Shown here: positions 25,345 to 35,162 of the stretch, piece by piece | Layout: every line of letters starts with the position of its first letter | Position numbering within the stretch: position 1 is the first letter of the stretch | Assembly (NCBI GenBank): GCA_020850595.1 | Contig: JADZEK010000147.1 | Span: 62,001-126,000 of the forward strand | DNA from: Anaerolineales bacterium | GTDB taxonomy: Bacteria; Chloroflexota; Anaerolineae; Anaerolineales; UBA6663 | DNA: 64,000 bases | Reading direction: 5' to 3' | Notes under the pieces: model-generated | What the model saw: the letters and a program-made list of their open reading frames with translations, nothing else | Database searches by the model: none | Told to the model about the DNA's origin: nothing | Made by a program: the position numbers and the translations under genes

Positions 25345-26711
25345 GCAATATGAAGTTGTGGGGCGGGACTTTCGACGAAGCGCCGGATGCATTGGCCTAC
25401 CGCTACAACGCCTCGCTGCCGGTGGATCAGCGGATGTGGGCGCAGGACGTGCGCGGCAGCCAGGCGTGGGTGCGGGCGCTGGGCAAAGCCGGCGTGCTGG
25501 CGGCCGACGAGGCGGCGCAGATTGAGGCCGGGCTGGAGCGCGTGTACGCCGAGTTCGCGGCGGGCAGCTTTGTATTCGCGGCGGGCGATGAGGACATCCA
25601 CACGGCGGTGGAGCGGCGGCTGGGCGAGCTGATCGGCCCGGTGGCCGGGAAGCTGCACACCGGGCGCAGCCGCAACGACCAGGTGGCGACGGACTTCCGG
25701 CTGTGGGTGATGGAGGCGGAGGGCCGGGTGCTGGCGCATCTGCGGAAGGTGCAGGCGGCGCTGGTGGAGCAGGCGGAGGCGCACGCCGCCACCCTGCTCC
25801 CCGGCTACACCCACATGCAGCGCGCCCAGCCGATCACGTTTGGGCATTGGCTGTTGAGCCACTTCTGGGCGCTGGAGCGCGACGTGGCGCGCTGGCAGGC
25901 CTCGCGGGCAGCGGCGGCGGTGTGCCCCCTGGGAAGCGCGGCGCTGGCGGGCACGGCCTACCCGATTGACCGGGCGGCGCTGGCGGCCGACCTGGGCTTC
26001 ACCCGCGCCGCCGAGAACAGCCTGGACGCGATTGGCGACCGCGACTTCGCGGCGGAGTTCCTGTTCAACGCGGCGCTGTTGGGCACGCACCTGAGCCGCG
26101 TGGCCGAGGCGCTGGTGATCTATGCCACGGCTGAGTTCGGCTTCGTGTCGTTAGCGGATGCTTACTCCAGCGGGTCGAGCCTGATGCCGCAGAAGAAGAA
26201 CCCGGACGTGCTGGAGCTGACGCGCGGAAAGGCCGGCACACTGCTGGGCCACCTGACGGGGCTGCTGGCGATGCTGAAGGGGCTGGCCTCGGCTTACGAC
26301 AAAGACTTGCAGGAAGACAAGGCGCCGGTCATCGCGGCGTTCGACGCGCTAGACGTGATGCTGCCGGTGATCGCGGGTACGATCACGACGTTGAAGGTAT
26401 ACCCCGAGCGTATGGCGGCGGCGCTGGACGCGGCGCTGCTGGCGACGGAGCTGGCGGACTACCTGGTGCGCAAGCGCGTGCCGTTTCGCGAGGCGCACCA
26501 CCTGGTGGGCCTGGTGATAAAGCTGGGACCGCTGAACGCGACGCCGCTAGCGGCGATGCAGGCGATCAGCCCGGCGTTTGAGGCCGACGTGGCCGAGCTA
26601 TGGGACTTCGCGGCGGCGGTGGAGCGGCGCGCGGCGCTGGGCGGGACAAGCGTGGCGTCGGTGCGGGCGCAGCTAGCGGAGGCGAAGGCGCGGCTGGCGG
26701 CGGCGGCGTGA
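25341..26711 (+). CDS. argH: Argininosuccinate lyase
   Basis: A 456-residue fumarase/aspartase superfamily lyase that releases arginine and fumarate. Marks: MKLWGGTFDEAPD at the start, HTGRSRNDQVATDFRLWVM, LPGYTHMQRAQPITFGHWL and the superfamily signature GSSLMPQKKNPDVLELTRGK. The GTG at 25341 overlaps the argS TGA (GTGA); the ATG at 25350 is an equally good start. A strong terminator follows. Confidence 0.96.
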   Translation: MSNMKLWGGTFDEAPDALAYRYNASLPVDQRMWAQDVRGSQAWVRALGKAGVLAADEAAQIEAGLERVYAEFAAGSFVFAAGDEDIHTAVERRLGELIGPVAGKLHTGRSRNDQVATDFRLWVMEAEGRVLAHLRKVQAALVEQAEAHAATLLPGYTHMQRAQPITFGHWLLSHFWALERDVARWQASRAAAAVCPLGSAALAGTAYPIDRAALAADLGFTRAAENSLDAIGDRDFAAEFLFNAALLGTHLSRVAEALVIYATAEFGFVSLADAYSSGSSLMPQKKNPDVLELTRGKAGTLLGHLTGLLAMLKGLASAYDKDLQEDKAPVIAAFDALDVMLPVIAGTITTLKVYPERMAAALDAALLATELADYLVRKRVPFREAHHLVGLVIKLGPLNATPLAAMQAISPAFEADVAELWDFAAAVERRAALGGTSVASVRAQLAEAKARLAAAA

Positions 26712-26734
26712 GAGCAGCGGGGAGACAGAAATGC

Positions 26735-26768
26735 AAACGCGGGAGGCTGATGAGCCTCCCGCGTTTTT
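26735..26768 (+). terminator. Intrinsic terminator after argH
   Basis: Perfect 14-bp stem (26735-26748 with 26753-26766, loop GATG) with five T at 26764-26768. It also insulates the oppositely oriented tRNA-Ser gene. Confidence 0.9.
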
Positions 26769-26802
26769 GTTTCCAGCAGACCCGGCGACGAACGCGAGGC
26801 GG

Positions 26803-26892
26803 TGGCGGAGAGGGCGGGATTTGAACCCGCGACGGTTTTACCCGAACGCGCTTTCCAGACGCGCGCCATAGGCCAGACTAGGCGACCTCTCC
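26803..26892 (-). tRNA. tRNA-Ser (anticodon GGA)
   Basis: Acceptor arms GGAGAGG (26892-26886) and CCTCTCC (26813-26807), discriminator G and an encoded CCA (26805-26803). The anticodon loop CTGGAAA gives GGA between stems CGCGT/GCGCG. The long variable arm (class II) and GGTTCAAATCC T-arm fit serine. Confidence 0.95.
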
Positions 26893-26902
26893 AGATGCGG
26901 CC

Positions 26903-26931
26903 ATTATACCAAAGACGCTTGGCCGGTTGAA
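26903..26931 (-). promoter_or_regulatory. tRNA-Ser promoter
   Basis: Minus strand TATAAT (26908-26903), 10 nt before the tRNA 5' end, with a weak TTCAAC -35 (26931-26926) at 17-nt spacing. Confidence 0.6.
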
Positions 26932-26956
26932 TGCCTCACTGCCGGCTCATTGCCCC

Positions 26957-28297
<1,341 letters not shown>

Positions 28298-28312
28298 GAC
28301 GGACAGCGGCGG

Positions 28313-29047
28313 CTAGCCGGGGCGAATGGCCTGACCGACGTATTCGCGTTGGCCGGTAGGCACAAAGCCGACCGAGTCGGCCAGGCGAATGGAGTATTCA
28401 TTGCTCTGAGCGACGACATAGAGCGGCATGCGCCCAGCCTTGAGGATGTGGGCGACCAGGGCGCGCACGACGGCTTTGCCCCAGCCGCGCCCACGCACGG
28501 CCGGCTCGGTGTAGACGTAAACTTCGGCGAAGCGCGGCGACTGCCAGTTGATGCCCGCGACGGCCCCGGCGCGCTCGCCGGCGCGGATCTCGCAGCGCGG
28601 CAGGCCGTCTGGCCCGGTGTGGGTGGTCACCAGCACATTGATCTCGGGGCTGAGGCGCTCCGGGTCGAAGCGCAGCACGTCGTGCAGCTCGGCTGCGGAG
28701 ATGTCGAGGTATTGATTGGCCCAGCCCGCGGCGGCCTCAGGCACGGTGAGGTAAACCGGCCGGCCAGGCAACAGCCCGCGCGTGAGGAGCGATTGGGCGG
28801 CGCTGGCGCTGGGGGCGCGAAAAGTCACCAGCGGCCGGAACAGGTCTAAGCCGGTGCGCGCGCGCACCAGGAAGCCGGTGGCGGGGGCGGCGTAGTTTTC
28901 GGCGCTTTCGGGGTGCACGAACAGGTCAGTGCGGTCAGGGGCGTGGTAGAGCGCGTAATAGAAGGCCAGGGCGTCGGCGATTGAAGTTTCATTGAGCAGC
29001 GGCCGGACGACGGCGCGCTGACGTTCGAGGGAGGCTCGCAGGGTCAT
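28313..29047 (-). CDS. GNAT family N-acetyltransferase
   Basis: A 244-residue protein with a C-terminal GNAT domain (about residues 130-240): VYVYTEPAVRGRGWGKAVVRALVAHI is the acetyl-CoA loop, followed by LYVVAQSNEYSIRLADSVGF. The N-terminal part is an unassigned domain of the FR47-like two-domain type. The ATG at 29047 is chosen over 29056 because the latter overlaps the -10 box TAGAAT. Confidence 0.85.
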   Translation of the reverse strand: MTLRASLERQRAVVRPLLNETSIADALAFYYALYHAPDRTDLFVHPESAENYAAPATGFLVRARTGLDLFRPLVTFRAPSASAAQSLLTRGLLPGRPVYLTVPEAAAGWANQYLDISAAELHDVLRFDPERLSPEINVLVTTHTGPDGLPRCEIRAGERAGAVAGINWQSPRFAEVYVYTEPAVRGRGWGKAVVRALVAHILKAGRMPLYVVAQSNEYSIRLADSVGFVPTGQREYVGQAIRPG

Positions 29048-29054
29048 AGGCGGC

Positions 29055-29060
29055 ATTCTA
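29055..29060 (-). promoter_or_regulatory. Extended -10 box, leaderless spacing
   Basis: Minus strand TGCTAGAAT (TG-extended -10; TAGAAT at 29060-29055), 7 nt before the GNAT ATG at 29047. No SD. Confidence 0.5.
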
Positions 29061-29074
29061 GCACAAGGGCCGGC

Positions 29075-30337
29075 TCAGGCGGCGGGCCGCGCGCGCAGGA
29101 ACAGCCCAAAAGCGAGGAGGCGCAAGCCCGCGCTCGCCAGGAGCGCCCCGCCCAGCCCGACGTGATCGGCCAGGAGGGTGCCGACCAGGGGCGCAGCGAC
29201 GGCGGACAGGTTTTGCAGGCTCTGCGCCAGCGCCGCAAACAGCGCCGTCTGCTCAGGCGGCACGGTCTTCATCAACTCATCGAAGAACACCAGGTCAAGG
29301 CCGGCTTGAAAGACGCCGGCCAGCGCCGCGAGCGCGATGAGCAGCTCAACCTGCTGAGTGGCGGCTGTGAAAGCGGGGTAGAGCGCCAGTCCGGCGGTGG
29401 TGCACAGCAGCACCAGCCGCGAACCGCGCCGCTGCGACAGGCGGGTCCAGAAGCGGTAGCCGATGAGGAGTGTGACCGAGCCGGCGGTGCTGATGAGGCT
29501 GATGGCGGCGTCGGAGGCCTGGGCCGCGCGGACGTAGTAGAGCGGGAAGATGGGCGCGGCCAGCGCGATGCCCGAGAGGAACACGAAGCGCTTGCCCGTG
29601 AAGGTTAGGAAGGCCGGGTGCGCGGCGAGCAGGTCGCGGGCGGCGCGCAGGCGGTCGGCCAGCGGACGAGCCGGCGCGGGCGGCGCGAGCGGCAGGTTGG
29701 GTGGCAGCTCCAGGCGGCTGGAGAAGATCAGGCTGACCAGGCCGCCGACCGAGAAGCCCATGAAGGTTACCTGGAAGTTGAGGGGGAACGGCAGCCACTC
29801 CAGGACTTGCCCGGCCAGCAGCACGGCCAGCGAGGCGGTCAGCCCAAGCACCGACCAGCGGCGGCTCATCAGCTCGTAGCGGCCTTCCGGCCCAGCCACG
29901 TTGTTCATGACCACCGAGAAGCCGACGTTGGTCATGATTTGCGGGACAGTGACGGCGGCCCAGATGAGCAGGGTGACGTTGACGGCCCAGGCGGGCGGCA
30001 CCACCAGGGTGACCAGGCCCGTGGCGGCGTAGGCGAGGATGGCGAGGAAGCGGGCGCGGCCGTACCAGGGTACCACGTTGCGCTGGCGTTGCAGGAAGTG
30101 GCCGATGGCGAGCGAGAGCAGCAGCCCGGCGACGGCCGGCATGACGGTAAGAAGGCCAACCTGAAGGTTGGTGGCGCCCAGATGCGCCAGGAAGACGGGG
30201 ATGAACGGGGCCGAGGCGCTGGCCAGGCCGACGCCGACGCCGTCTATCTGCACGTTGATGAAGTTGCGGCGTTGAAGCGGGGAGGCGTCAGCCGGGGCGG
30301 CCGACCAGCGGAGCCAGGCGGGCAGACGAACCGGCAT
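29075..30337 (-). CDS. Major facilitator superfamily transporter
   Basis: A 420-residue integral membrane protein with about twelve hydrophobic helices. It begins with a cytoplasmic SPLQRRNFINVQIDGVGVGL segment, includes LPLAPPAPARPLADRLRAAR as the central cytoplasmic loop at about residue 215-235, and RFWTRLSQRRGSRLVLL as an MFS motif-A-like loop. Substrate unknown; the LQRRNF... start resembles MFS proteins of Chloroflexota without assigned function. Confidence 0.85.
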   Translation of the reverse strand: MPVRLPAWLRWSAAPADASPLQRRNFINVQIDGVGVGLASASAPFIPVFLAHLGATNLQVGLLTVMPAVAGLLLSLAIGHFLQRQRNVVPWYGRARFLAILAYAATGLVTLVVPPAWAVNVTLLIWAAVTVPQIMTNVGFSVVMNNVAGPEGRYELMSRRWSVLGLTASLAVLLAGQVLEWLPFPLNFQVTFMGFSVGGLVSLIFSSRLELPPNLPLAPPAPARPLADRLRAARDLLAAHPAFLTFTGKRFVFLSGIALAAPIFPLYYVRAAQASDAAISLISTAGSVTLLIGYRFWTRLSQRRGSRLVLLCTTAGLALYPAFTAATQQVELLIALAALAGVFQAGLDLVFFDELMKTVPPEQTALFAALAQSLQNLSAVAAPLVGTLLADHVGLGGALLASAGLRLLAFGLFLRARPAA

Positions 30338-30373
30338 GGCGGACAGGCGGGGCGCGCGGCCCGGCCAGCAAAC

Positions 30374-30637
30374 CTATATTTGCTCGAAGTGCGGCATGTC
30401 CACGACAAACACGGTGGCGCGATGCTGCTCAGGCTCGGGCGCGGCGCAGGTCTCGCGGAGGAGGTCGAGCACGGGCGGCACCTGATCGGCTTCGACGCCG
30501 ATCATGAGGGTGACGTTGCCGCGGCGCAAGAAGCCGCCGGTGCTGGCGACGCGCGTGACGCGATAGTTGTGGGTGATGAGGGCGTCAATCACGGCGCGGT
30601 CGTCGGTGTCGCGGACAATGGCAAGGATGAGTTTCAT
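30374..30637 (-). CDS. darA: Cyclic-di-AMP receptor, DarA/PstA (PII-like) family, copy 1
   Basis: An 87-residue PII-like protein: MKLILAIVRDTDDRAVIDAL and VTRVASTGGFLRRGNVTLMI are the strand-loop blocks that bind c-di-AMP in DarA/PstA. It is shorter than the usual roughly 109 residues, mostly in the B/T loop. It follows copy 2 by 6 nt in the same direction. Confidence 0.8.
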   Translation of the reverse strand: MKLILAIVRDTDDRAVIDALITHNYRVTRVASTGGFLRRGNVTLMIGVEADQVPPVLDLLRETCAAPEPEQHRATVFVVDMPHFEQI

Positions 30638-30643
30638 AGACCG

Positions 30644-31015
30644 TTAGAGTTGTTCGAAGCGTTCGACATCGAGCGCGAAGACGACGGCGCCGCCCACTTC
30701 AGCTTCGATGATGGCGGCGTGGAAGAGGGAGGCCGACCCCTCCAGGTGGGCGGGCAGATAGCGGCGCTGGCGCTTGCAGACCTCGCGCAGGATGGCAAGG
30801 AGCTGCGGCTGGCGCGGGGTGTGGAAGCCGACCAGATAGGAGACCTGGGCTTCTTGCAGGAGGCCGCCGGCGCTGTTGATCTCAGTCGCCTGAAAGCCCT
30901 CGCGGGTGAGGCGGGCGCGCAGCTCGGCGGCCTGCTCGCCCATGACGGTGATGATGAACAGGCGGTCAATGCGGCCTTGCGATCTCGGTTGACCTGTAGC
31001 GTCTGGTAGGGCCAT
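30644..31015 (-). CDS. DarA/PstA-like protein, diverged copy 2
   Basis: A 123-residue paralog of the next gene: RIDRLFIITVMGEQAAELRA, FQATEINSAGGLLQEAQVSY and SYLVGFHTPRQPQLLAILRE follow the same fold, and both end in a xHFEQ/ERFEQ tail. The c-di-AMP loop STGGFLRRGN is replaced by SAGGLLQEAQ, so ligand binding may differ. The start is uncertain (31045 or 31015); 31015 is chosen because the longer one approaches the tRNA-Arg gene. Confidence 0.7.
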   Translation of the reverse strand: MALPDATGQPRSQGRIDRLFIITVMGEQAAELRARLTREGFQATEINSAGGLLQEAQVSYLVGFHTPRQPQLLAILREVCKRQRRYLPAHLEGSASLFHAAIIEAEVGGAVVFALDVERFEQL

Positions 31016-31058
31016 GATCTCTCGCGCGCGTTGCGAGCCAGCCAACCCGGTGAAGGAG

Positions 31059-31132
31059 TGCGCCTGGCGGGAATCGAACCCACAACCGACAGCTTAGAAG
31101 GCTGCTGCTCTGTCCGATTGAGCTACAGGCGC
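31059..31132 (-). tRNA. tRNA-Arg (anticodon TCT)
   Basis: Acceptor arms GCGCCTG (31132-31126) and CAGGCGC (31066-31060), discriminator A at 31059, anticodon loop TTCTAAG with TCT, GGTTCGATTCC T-arm. CCA is not encoded (CTC follows), unlike the tRNA-Ser in this window. Confidence 0.95.
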
Positions 31133-31141
31133 GTGCCTTCG

Positions 31142-31147
31142 ATTATA
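31142..31147 (-). promoter_or_regulatory. tRNA-Arg -10 box
   Basis: Minus strand TATAAT, 9 nt before the tRNA 5' end. A CCCTGGGG/CCCCAGGG inverted repeat (31148-31169) lies just upstream in the spacer/-35 zone. Confidence 0.5.
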
Positions 31148-31258
31148 CCCTGGGGGCCTCCCCCCAGGGCGCTGGCCGCCTGTGCTTATACTCAAAGTGG
31201 GCCAGAGAGTCAAATGCGCTCGAACAGCCCCAACGCGGCCAGGGCCGAACGGCGGCGC

Positions 31259-32539
31259 TCAGGCCAGCGGCGGCTCAATCTCAAAATGCAGGGCGCGGTG
31301 GGCCTGGCGCAAGGCGGCCTCAACGGCTTCCGGCGTCGCGCCGCGCGCGATGATGAAGCCCAGGTAGCTCTCGCCCTCGGGCAGCGGCACGAGCGGGTAG
31401 TGGAGCGGCGCGGTGATGGTGACACTTTCCACGCCGGGCACGGCCCGGGCGGCAGCCTCGCCCACAATGCCCACGAGCGTGCCGGCGGCGGGGATGGGGA
31501 TCATCATGACGCCGCCCGCCTGACGCTCACGGGCGACATCGGCCACCGGCCGGCCGAGCGCCTGGCGCAGGATCAACTCTTCGAGCGTGACGGACGCGCT
31601 GTGGGTAAAGCGCAGGGTCTGCCCGCACAAGCCGCCGATGGAGCGGCCGGCGACCTCCAACAGCCACGCGCCCTGATCGTTGAGGCGGGCCTCGCCATGC
31701 ACCGCGCCTTCACGCAGGCCCAGCACGGCGGCTGCCTCGGCCACACAGGCCGTGAGGGCGGCCTGGGCAGCGGGGTCGGCGCGCGAGGGCGTGACGTAGA
31801 TCGTCTCTTCGAAATAGGGGCCTTCGAGCGGGTCGGGCTTGTCGAAGAGGGCCAACACGTGCAGCTGCCCGGCGCTGAGCAGGCCTTCGAGGGCGTATTC
31901 GCGGCCGGGGAGGTAGCCTTCGATGAGGAGGGTGGTCTGCCGCAGGGGCGCGAGCAAGCGCCGCACCCGCTCGACCGCGGCGGCCAATTCAGCGGCGTTG
32001 TTGGCGCGGATGACGCCGCGACTGCCGGACAGGCAGGTCGGCTTGACCACGCAGGGATAGCCGATGCGGGCTGCGACGGCTGCGACGATGGCCGCCACGG
32101 GCTGATCCACGGTAAATGCCGCGAAGGACGGCACGCGCTGACCGGCGGCCTGGAGCGCCAGCCGCATTTGCAGCTTGTCACGCGCCGCCTCGGCCGAGGC
32201 CACGGCATTGTGACGGAGGCCCAACGCCTCGCCCAGCCGGGCCGCGAGCAGCACGGTCGCGTCGTCGGTGGGAAGGATGGCGGCGAGCGGATGCCGGGCC
32301 GCGTAGGCCCGCACTTGCCGCACGGCGCGGTCGGCGTCGCGGAAGTCCAGGCCCAGCACGTCATCGGCGGCGCGCACGTGCGCGGGGGGCACGTCAAGCC
32401 CGCGCACAACGGCTACGCCGATTTTCGCGGCCGCCGCCAGGAACGGCTCCAGGCGATAGGAGTAGGCGTTCGCCAGGACGAGCACGCGCGGCACGGCGGC
32501 CGGGTCAGCAGCGGTTGGGGAGTTGAGGGTATCAGCCAT
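31259..32539 (-). CDS. ATP-grasp ligase (BacD/carnosine-synthase-like)
   Basis: A 426-residue ATP-grasp enzyme. The N-terminal Rossmann-like domain (VLVLANAYSYRLEPFLAAA) leads to the ATP-grasp core (RIGYPCVVKPTCLSGSRGVI with the ATP-binding Lys and Ser-rich loop; GYLPGREYALEGLL; GAVHGEARLNDQGAWLLEVA with metal-binding Glu/Asn; AGRSIGGLCGQTL). The C-terminal domain resembles the LAL-type C2 domain of L-amino acid ligases. It should join a carboxylate to an amine with ATP to ADP; the substrate is unknown and nothing nearby settles it. Confidence 0.85.
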   Translation of the reverse strand: MADTLNSPTAADPAAVPRVLVLANAYSYRLEPFLAAAAKIGVAVVRGLDVPPAHVRAADDVLGLDFRDADRAVRQVRAYAARHPLAAILPTDDATVLLAARLGEALGLRHNAVASAEAARDKLQMRLALQAAGQRVPSFAAFTVDQPVAAIVAAVAARIGYPCVVKPTCLSGSRGVIRANNAAELAAAVERVRRLLAPLRQTTLLIEGYLPGREYALEGLLSAGQLHVLALFDKPDPLEGPYFEETIYVTPSRADPAAQAALTACVAEAAAVLGLREGAVHGEARLNDQGAWLLEVAGRSIGGLCGQTLRFTHSASVTLEELILRQALGRPVADVARERQAGGVMMIPIPAAGTLVGIVGEAAARAVPGVESVTITAPLHYPLVPLPEGESYLGFIIARGATPEAVEAALRQAHRALHFEIEPPLA

Positions 32540-32581
32540 AGGGTCGGGTGCGCGGCGAGCTAAGCGCGCGCCGCTGACTAC

Positions 32582-32587
32582 ATTATA
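32582..32587 (-). promoter_or_regulatory. TATAAT -10 box of the ATP-grasp gene
   Basis: Minus strand TATAAT, 42 nt before the ATG at 32539, which implies a normal short 5' UTR rather than a leaderless one. Confidence 0.45.
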
Positions 32588-32721
32588 CGCCGCCGGCCGG
32601 GCCTTTCGCGGCCAAGAACAGCGGGCACCTTCGTGGTTGGTAATCGGCCCCGACGGGCACAGGCGCAGCGAGGCTCAGGTTCTGGGCCGGCGATGCTCCT
32701 CTCAAAGGCGCGGGGCTGGGC

Positions 32722-32727
32722 TAAAAT
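32722..32727 (+). promoter_or_regulatory. TAAAAT -10 box, leaderless spacing
   Basis: Lies 6 nt before the ATG of the beta-lactamase-fold gene, with no SD between. No good -35 box. Confidence 0.5.
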
Positions 32728-32733
32728 CGGTCT

Positions 32734-34227
32734 ATGCGGTCAACGACGCGGCTTAACTGGCTTGGCATCTTCTCGGCGATCAGCCTGATCGGCGGCGTGC
32801 TGCTGCTGGTGGTGCAACTGGTGCTGTACAGCCGCAGCTTCTCCAGCCTGCCGGGCGGGCTGGCGCTGGGCGGTGTGCCGGTGGGCGGGCTGACCGAGCA
32901 GCAGGCCCAGGAACAACTGATCCTGGTGTACACCTCGCCGATTGAGCTGCTGTACCGGGAGCAGCGCATCCGGCTTGACCCGGCGCGGGTAAGCTTTCAG
33001 CTCGACGCCGGCCGGATGCTGCCGGAGGTGAATCAGTTCCGCCTGAACGACGATTTTTGGTCCGGTTTCTGGGATTTTTTGTGGCTCAAGCCGGGGCAGG
33101 CGAACGACATCCCCTTGCGGTCGTCGTATTCGCCGGAGCGGTTGCGCGCGTTCCTGGAGGATATCGCGGCGCGCTACGATCGCCCCGGCAGTGACCCGCA
33201 GGCCGACATCGGCACGCTGGGTTTTCAGACCGGCGCGCCGGGCCACGTGATGGATGTGGACGCCGCCGTGAGCCTGGTGGCTGCCGCCCTGCACTCACCA
33301 ACCGAGCGAACCGTGACGCTGCCGGTCGCCGAGCAAACCGCCGTGCGGCCCACGTTCGCCACACTAAACGAGCTGATCTACAACGACCTGGGGCTGTTCC
33401 AGTTCGACGGCATTCTGAGCCTGTTCCTGACCGACCTGAAGACCGGCCGCGAGCTGGTCATCAACTCACAAAATCAGGCGCCGGTGGCGGGGCCGATTGC
33501 GTTTTCGGGCATGAGCACGATTAAGGTCGCCATCATGGTGTCGTACTTTGCCCACAACGGTGACACGGTGACGCCGGAACAAAGCACCTTGCTGGCGCGC
33601 AGCATCGAGCAATCAGACAACACCGCCACCGACGCGCTGATGGGCATCATCGGCCAAGGCGATGGCTATGAGGGCACGCGCCGCATCACGGCCGACATGC
33701 AGCGCCTGGGATTGACCAGCACCTACATCAGCGGCCTACTCGACACGCTGGGCGCGGTGCTGCTGCCGATCAGCACGCCGGCCAACAGCCGCACCGACAT
33801 CAACACGCAGCCCGATCCTTATAACCAGACTTCGGTTGAGGACATGGGCGCGCTGACGGTGATGATCTACCAATGCTCGCAGGGCGGCGGGGCGCTGTTG
33901 GCGGCCTTCGCGGGCGCAGTGACGGCGCAGGAGTGCCGGCAGATGATCGAGCTGCTGACGACCAACCTGGTCGGGCCGATCTTCATCACCGGCGGCTCGA
34001 CGCCGGACGGCGTGGTGGCGCATAAGCACGGCTGGGACAGCACGCCGTTGAACAATGCGGGCGACACGGCGCTCGTGTTCACACCGACGAGCTCCTACGC
34101 GCTGACGATCTTTGTCCACACCGACCACACGATCCCCTTTGACGATGCCAACCGGCTGATCATCTCGGTGTCGCGGGCGGTGTATAATTACTTTGGCTGG
34201 GGCGCCGAGCCGGCAGCCGCAGAGTAG
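32734..34227 (+). CDS. Membrane-anchored class A beta-lactamase-fold protein
   Basis: A 497-residue protein with one N-terminal membrane helix (residues about 11-31). An extracytoplasmic region about 45-200 resembles peptidoglycan-binding PG_binding_4-like domains (LTEQQAQEQL, DVDAAVSLVAAAL). The C-terminal serine-hydrolase domain has the SxxK motif STIK (Ser261-Lys264), the SDN motif (294-296) and KHG (431-433) in place of KTG/KSG. No clear omega-loop Glu166 equivalent was seen, so hydrolysis of beta-lactams is doubtful, and a cell-wall role is equally likely. It is a single-gene unit ending in a strong terminator. Confidence 0.85.
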   Translation: MRSTTRLNWLGIFSAISLIGGVLLLVVQLVLYSRSFSSLPGGLALGGVPVGGLTEQQAQEQLILVYTSPIELLYREQRIRLDPARVSFQLDAGRMLPEVNQFRLNDDFWSGFWDFLWLKPGQANDIPLRSSYSPERLRAFLEDIAARYDRPGSDPQADIGTLGFQTGAPGHVMDVDAAVSLVAAALHSPTERTVTLPVAEQTAVRPTFATLNELIYNDLGLFQFDGILSLFLTDLKTGRELVINSQNQAPVAGPIAFSGMSTIKVAIMVSYFAHNGDTVTPEQSTLLARSIEQSDNTATDALMGIIGQGDGYEGTRRITADMQRLGLTSTYISGLLDTLGAVLLPISTPANSRTDINTQPDPYNQTSVEDMGALTVMIYQCSQGGGALLAAFAGAVTAQECRQMIELLTTNLVGPIFITGGSTPDGVVAHKHGWDSTPLNNAGDTALVFTPTSSYALTIFVHTDHTIPFDDANRLIISVSRAVYNYFGWGAEPAAAE

Positions 34228-34239
34228 GCCCGCCGAATC

Positions 34240-34276
34240 AACAGCGCCGCTGACGAATTGTCAGCGGCGCTGTTTC
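34240..34276. terminator. Bidirectional terminator
   Basis: Perfect 15-bp stem (34240-34254 with 34260-34274, loop GAATT) followed by T-rich TGTTTCTG on the plus strand. It lies between convergent genes. Confidence 0.75.
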
Positions 34277-34311
34277 TGTCAGCCGAACAAGGAATTGGGG
34301 CGAGGTGAGGC

Positions 34312-34758
34312 TTACTCTTCCAGTGTTTCGGCGGCGGCGCCGGTTTCGCGGCGCTTGACCAGCACCAGTTGATTGCCGTCGGCGGTGTGCTTGAATTCGA
34401 CGGCATCCATCACCTGGCGCATGAAATAGAGGCCCAGGCCGCCGATCTGCATGTCTTCGAGCGGCACGTTGAGGGTAGGTTCGGGAATCGAGGCAGGGTT
34501 GAAGGGTTTAGCCTGATCGCTGATGGTGATGGTCAACTGGCCCTGTTCTGGTTCACCGAGGCAGGACAGGTCTATGTCACCACGGCCCTCGCCGCCGTAG
34601 CCGTGCTCGATGATGTTGGTCACGGCCTCATCCACCGCCAGTTGGCAGCGGCAGATGGCAACCTCATCCAGACCGGCAGCCTGGCCGGCCTGCTCCACGA
34701 ACTTGGCGATGGTCTCGAGGCGGTCAAACCGTCCCGGAACTGTGAGCCGGCGCTCCAT
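34312..34758 (-). CDS. RsbW-like serine kinase / anti-sigma factor
   Basis: A 148-residue GHKL ATPase of the anti-sigma kinase type: CQLAVDEAVTNIIEHGYGG is the N-box, ISDQAKPFNPASIPE is the G1 region, and IGGLGLYFMRQVMDAVEF is the G2 box. It would bind a sigma factor and phosphorylate a STAS antagonist, which is the gene just upstream (34776-35108). No sigma factor or PP2C phosphatase is nearby. Confidence 0.9.
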   Translation of the reverse strand: MERRLTVPGRFDRLETIAKFVEQAGQAAGLDEVAICRCQLAVDEAVTNIIEHGYGGEGRGDIDLSCLGEPEQGQLTITISDQAKPFNPASIPEPTLNVPLEDMQIGGLGLYFMRQVMDAVEFKHTADGNQLVLVKRRETGAAAETLEE

Positions 34759-34775
34759 CCCTCAGCCGCCCAAGC

Positions 34776-35108
34776 CTAGAAGCTGGCGACCGCTTCTTCC
34801 TGCGTGGCGTGAATCGAGAAAATCGAGGTCAGGCCCGCCAGGCGCAGAACTTCCTCCACGCGCGGGCTGGGATTGGCGAGGCGCAGATCGCCGTTGGCAC
34901 GCTTGACGGCTTTAAGGGTCGAGACCATGGCGCGCAACCCGGCCGAAGACATGTATTCCACGTTCTTCAGGTCTAGCACCAGTTGGTGCCGGCCGCCGTC
35001 CACGGCTTCGCGCAGCTTGGCTTCCAACTCCGGCGCGGTCGCGCTGTCCACGCGGCCCGACACCGAAATGACGGCCACGCGCTTGAATTCCTGGGTGGTA
35101 ATTTCCAT
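34776..35108 (-). CDS. STAS-domain anti-sigma factor antagonist
   Basis: A 110-residue SpoIIAA/RsbV-type STAS protein: VAVISVSGRVDSATAPELEA and LVLDLKNVEYMSSAGLRAMV contain the phosphorylatable Ser of the DxxxxSSAG loop. The ATG at 35108 is chosen because of a GAGGAGG SD and the family start. It is the first gene of the partner-switch pair; the kinase follows 17 nt later. Confidence 0.92.
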   Translation of the reverse strand: MEITTQEFKRVAVISVSGRVDSATAPELEAKLREAVDGGRHQLVLDLKNVEYMSSAGLRAMVSTLKAVKRANGDLRLANPSPRVEEVLRLAGLTSIFSIHATQEEAVASF

Positions 35109-35139
35109 CCGGCATGCCTCCTCAGGCAGAAGTGGCGGG

Positions 35140-35145
35140 ATTATA
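35140..35145 (-). promoter_or_regulatory. TATAAT -10 box of the STAS/RsbW pair
   Basis: Minus strand TATAAT, 31 nt before the STAS ATG, with a good SD in between. Confidence 0.5.
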
Positions 35146-35162
35146 CCCCACTTAGTTCGCAA

